Below the pieces are notes generated by a model. That model made no database searches. It saw only the letters and a program-made list of their open reading frames with translations, and was not told where the DNA came from. Below are positions 61,075 through 64,000 of a stretch of DNA of 64,000 nt, piece after piece; within the stretch, counting starts at the first letter, position 1, and every line of letters starts with the position of its first letter. The DNA is taken from assembly GCA_020160935.1 (NCBI GenBank), contig JAIUPL010000010.1:1-64000 (forward strand), read 5' to 3'. Made by a program: the position numbers and the translations under genes. Source of the stretch: Bacteroidota bacterium. Its GTDB lineage: Bacteria > Bacteroidota > Bacteroidia > Chitinophagales > Saprospiraceae.

Positions 61075-64000
61075 ATGCGAATAGCCTTTTGTTTTATACT
61101 GATATTTTCCTTGCGCGCCAGCGCACAACAATCGGGTTGGGAACTGATTGAAGCCAATGATTTTATCGCTGCGCGCACTGCATTTCAAAAAGAGTTGCAG
61201 CAGAACCCAAACAACGAAGTGGCCCTGGCAGGCATGTTGTTTTGTACCGAAACCGTGCATGAAGAAGAACCATACGCCCAATACGCGCACCGCCTCATGC
61301 GCGCCGGCTGGCAAGCGCCATATTACTGGCTGTTCGGACATTTGTATGAAGGCAAACCGGAGGAAGTGCTGGCACAATCGCTGCCCATGCCCCTGCGCAT
61401 TCCGATGCTGCTGCAAGTGGCTGATTCCCTTCGGTTCCATTATCGGGAACAGGAAAGCAGACAATTGCTGGCTACAGCACTGCCCGACTGGAACTGGTCT
61501 ATCATCGGCCCCTTCGACAATATGCGCGGCAGTGGTTTTATAGAACCTGCAGAGGTAGAGCAAGGCCTGTTCGACCCCGAAAAGACCTATAAAAACAGCA
61601 CTGGCAGCGAATTCAAATGGTTGCAACGCAGGACCCCCCAACCGGGCAGCCCCGTTTCGTTTGAATTGCTGCCTCGTCGCAACGACCTGGCTACCTACTA
61701 CGCCTGCACTTTTTTGCAGGTGCCCACGGCCCGTCGTGTCCGAATGGGCATACAGCGCAACGCACCCCTGAAAATATGGCTCGACAACCAGTTGCTGGCC
61801 ACACTAGCCCCCGATTTTACGCCGGATGAATGGGATGGCGAGTCGCTGGAATTCGACCTGAGCGCAGGCACGCACTACCTGTTTGTGAAACTCTCGGAAT
61901 TTCCCGACGATGATGTGAATACCCCCCTTGCCCTGGAATTTTTGGAAGCGCCGGACGAAAGACAGGAAGATTTTTACCAGAACCTCTCCGAAATTACGTC
62001 CTATTTCTATGGCGGTGGTGTTCAGCCCTCGTTTCAGGTACGGCTGACCGAACCTGCGAGCGGTGCGCTGATGAGTGATGTTTCCACTTCTTTTCAGGGC
62101 ACATACACACAAGCCCAACAAGCGGCAGTCGTGGTGTACGAGAACAGGCCTTTTTTGCAATACTACCTCCAACAGGCTGCTACGGGCGAACCCTGGCGCG
62201 TGTATCTTCTCTCAAAAGCCTTCCTGCACGCCGGTGCTGCCGAAGAAGCCGAGGCCTGGTTCGCCGCATACAGGGAAGCGCACCCGGGTTCGTCTTTTGC
62301 ACGCTACCTGCTAGCCAAATGTTTCGACGCCAATGGCAAGGGCGAACGCGCCGAAGCATTGCTGAGTGAAATGGACACGGTGGCTACCCCGACGTTTGCG
62401 GAGTACTATAACCGCTTTCAGAAAATCAACAAGGAACAGGAAGAGGTCAAATTTGTGAGCGCCCTGGAGCAACTACTGGGCATTTCGCCTGCCAACTGGG
62501 AAATCGTGAATACCTACCTCGACTTTTTAAAAGAAAAAGGCAGAAAAGAACAGGTGAAAACCTGGGTGAATGATTTTTTAAAATATAATAATACGGAAAA
62601 GTGGAAAAAAAGACTGGAAATATACTTAAAAGAAGAAAGTTACCGCCCCGAAACCTTCAAACCCGTTTCCGATAAACAGCGGGAGAAAAAATTCAAGGCA
62701 GCGCGGAAAGAATTGAAAGAACATTTTTCGCTGATTTCATACGAGCAAATACTCGAATACTACAAATACCGCGAGCAGGAGAAAGACGTATTGGCCACCT
62801 ACGATCAGATCATCGCCATGATGCCCTGGAATGGCGCTTATGCACTGTCGAAGGCGCGCTATTTGTTTGAAAAGGAACGACCTGCCGAAGCGCTCCAACT
62901 CCTGAACACCCTTGTTCGTGAGTACCCCTATTCGCCGGCAATTTTTGAACTCATGGGCGATATTGCCATCGAGCAAAAAAACGAAGCGGAAGCCTTGCAA
63001 TGGTATCGGCAGGCCGAAAAAACGAGCGGAGAAAGTGCGCGTTATTCTGGTTTGCGCGAAAAAGTAGAAAAACTGGACAACAGCAAAAAATACTCAGGCT
63101 ATTTCCGCCCCGTGTCGCTGGCGCAGATCGCCAAAAAAACAGAAGGGCTGGAGAAATACGTGGATGAAGACGCCGTGGTGCAGTTCTATTCGGTACAGAA
63201 CACCTACCTGCGCGATGAACGCAAGGTCGAGTCGGCCCGGAAAGCCGTGATTCGCATCCTGAGCGATGCAGGCGCAAAAAACTGGACGGAAGCCGATCTG
63301 CGCCAAATTGGCCAGATTACCTCCGCCAAAGTGCTGAAAACAGACGGCAGCACCACCTCGCCGGAAATAGGCTACGGCATGGCCGTTTTCAAAAACCTGC
63401 AAGCAGGCGATGTGATCCTGGTAGAAGGCTCTACAGAAATCGGGGTATCGGATGAAATTGCCGGCGATTTCTGGGATCTACAGGTGCCCTCCTGGCAGGC
63501 TCCTGTGATGCGCTCGACAGCCGAACTGCTCGTGCCGGCAGGCCTCCCGCTGTATTTTGCGGCTAATCGGATTTCTTCAGAACCTGCTTCCTTACGCGAC
63601 ACCGGCGCTTTCTGCCTATACACCTGGGAATGGAAATCTATACCCAAAGTGGAAGTGGAAGAAGCATCGCCGGAAACGTATGACAATTTCGCATGGCTGA
63701 TGACCGGCAGCATGCAAGACTGGAGTCCGGTGGTGCAGTGGTACGAACGCCAGACTTACCGGCGCACGGAACCCAACTACGAAGTGATGGAAAAAGCGCG
63801 CAAAATGATTCACCCGGGCATGTCGGAAACGGACATTGTGGAAGCCCTGCACACTTTCGTGGTGCAGGAAATCAATTATTCCTATGTGCCGTTTCTTAAC
63901 AACAACTATGTACCCAAACGCCCCGGGGAAACCATTTCGGGCAAAGTGGGCGACTGCAAGGACGTAGCCACGTTGATGATCGCACTACTGCGTGCCTACA
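61075..64000 (+). CDS. TPR protein with DUF3857/transglutaminase-like region, truncated at the window edge
   Basis: An open frame from the ATG at 61075 to the window end (about 975 codons, no stop). Signal peptide (MRIAFCFILIFSLRASAQ), then TPR-like helices (to about 720; LISKAFLHAGAAEEAEAWF, ALSKARYLFEKERPAEALQLL), then a DUF3857-like beta region (about 700-880), and the start of a transglutaminase-like fold with the catalytic-type Cys in VGDCKDVATLMIALL near the end. Such proteins are common in Bacteroidota; the function is unknown. The rest lies outside the window. Confidence 0.87.
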   Translation, partial: MRIAFCFILIFSLRASAQQSGWELIEANDFIAARTAFQKELQQNPNNEVALAGMLFCTETVHEEEPYAQYAHRLMRAGWQAPYYWLFGHLYEGKPEEVLAQSLPMPLRIPMLLQVADSLRFHYREQESRQLLATALPDWNWSIIGPFDNMRGSGFIEPAEVEQGLFDPEKTYKNSTGSEFKWLQRRTPQPGSPVSFELLPRRNDLATYYACTFLQVPTARRVRMGIQRNAPLKIWLDNQLLATLAPDFTPDEWDGESLEFDLSAGTHYLFVKLSEFPDDDVNTPLALEFLEAPDERQEDFYQNLSEITSYFYGGGVQPSFQVRLTEPASGALMSDVSTSFQGTYTQAQQAAVVVYENRPFLQYYLQQAATGEPWRVYLLSKAFLHAGAAEEAEAWFAAYREAHPGSSFARYLLAKCFDANGKGERAEALLSEMDTVATPTFAEYYNRFQKINKEQEEVKFVSALEQLLGISPANWEIVNTYLDFLKEKGRKEQVKTWVNDFLKYNNTEKWKKRLEIYLKEESYRPETFKPVSDKQREKKFKAARKELKEHFSLISYEQILEYYKYREQEKDVLATYDQIIAMMPWNGAYALSKARYLFEKERPAEALQLLNTLVREYPYSPAIFELMGDIAIEQKNEAEALQWYRQAEKTSGESARYSGLREKVEKLDNSKKYSGYFRPVSLAQIAKKTEGLEKYVDEDAVVQFYSVQNTYLRDERKVESARKAVIRILSDAGAKNWTEADLRQIGQITSAKVLKTDGSTTSPEIGYGMAVFKNLQAGDVILVEGSTEIGVSDEIAGDFWDLQVPSWQAPVMRSTAELLVPAGLPLYFAANRISSEPASLRDTGAFCLYTWEWKSIPKVEVEEASPETYDNFAWLMTGSMQDWSPVVQWYERQTYRRTEPNYEVMEKARKMIHPGMSETDIVEALHTFVVQEINYSYVPFLNNNYVPKRPGETISGKVGDCKDVATLMIALLRAY

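Noticed and set aside
1-64000. tRNA, rRNA, riboswitch or prophage genes
   Set aside because: Scanned by eye for cloverleaf-like and conserved RNA sequences and for phage genes; none could be supported.

Overview
The window looks like a chromosomal contig from a Bacteroidota bacterium, probably a Saprospiria- or Chitinophagia-like lineage. The reasons are type IX secretion (T9SS) C-terminal sorting domains on several secreted proteins, a gliding-motility-type C-terminal domain on a giant surface protein, a TonB receptor paired with a DUF4249 lipoprotein, little sign of Shine-Dalgarno sites, and several TAnnTTTG-type -7 promoter boxes. No rRNA, tRNA, CRISPR array, transposase or phage gene was recognised.

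Layout. 150-9352 (all minus strand) is a [NiFe]-hydrogenase locus. It reads TetR regulator, small orphan protein, TetR regulator, hydrogenase small subunit copy 2, small subunit copy 1, large subunit, maturation protease, 103-residue protein, TPR protein, HypA. The subunits resemble the cytosolic group 2a (cyanobacterial HupSL / mycobacterial Huc) type. There are two collinear small subunits for one large subunit, and a pair of 20-bp palindromes sits next to the promoter of the small-1/large unit. 9526-18660 holds secreted functions: an M43 protease with an apparent one-base frameshift in its signal peptide, DUF4249 plus TonB receptor, and an M36 protease. 18799-39161 is mostly housekeeping and envelope genes (prmA, folP, ppa, waaA, icd, dut, a sugar nucleotidyltransferase, TPR and barrel proteins) plus a 1523-residue exported protein of unknown function. 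39432-44417 is a giant surface protein. 44568-51617 has a GxxExxY protein, a dus-type enzyme, a CCA-adding enzyme, DUF2147, and a minus-strand run of class 1 isoprenoid enzyme, gmhA, ftsY and rdgB. 51808-64000 has an M12B-like protease, an ABC exporter, purH, an NTF2-like protein, an S8 lipoprotein protease and a truncated DUF3857/transglutaminase-like protein.

The most striking non-coding feature is that nearly every gap after a transcription unit holds a long inverted repeat. Many arms are built from degenerate 7-bp units (GTGAGAG, GAGTTAT, GTGAGTG/A, GATTTAC, TTATTGG/A, GACTGTY and others). The arms usually begin at, or contain, the stop codon of the flanking gene. At convergent gene pairs the hairpin often fills the gap from stop codon to stop codon. 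Different sequence families play the same positional role, and a short CGTAGAGTGTAC-like motif is shared between families. Only one conventional hairpin-plus-U-tract terminator was seen (54377). These elements look like the local equivalent of terminators or 3'-end RNA hairpins and are the main candidate for an under-described system here.
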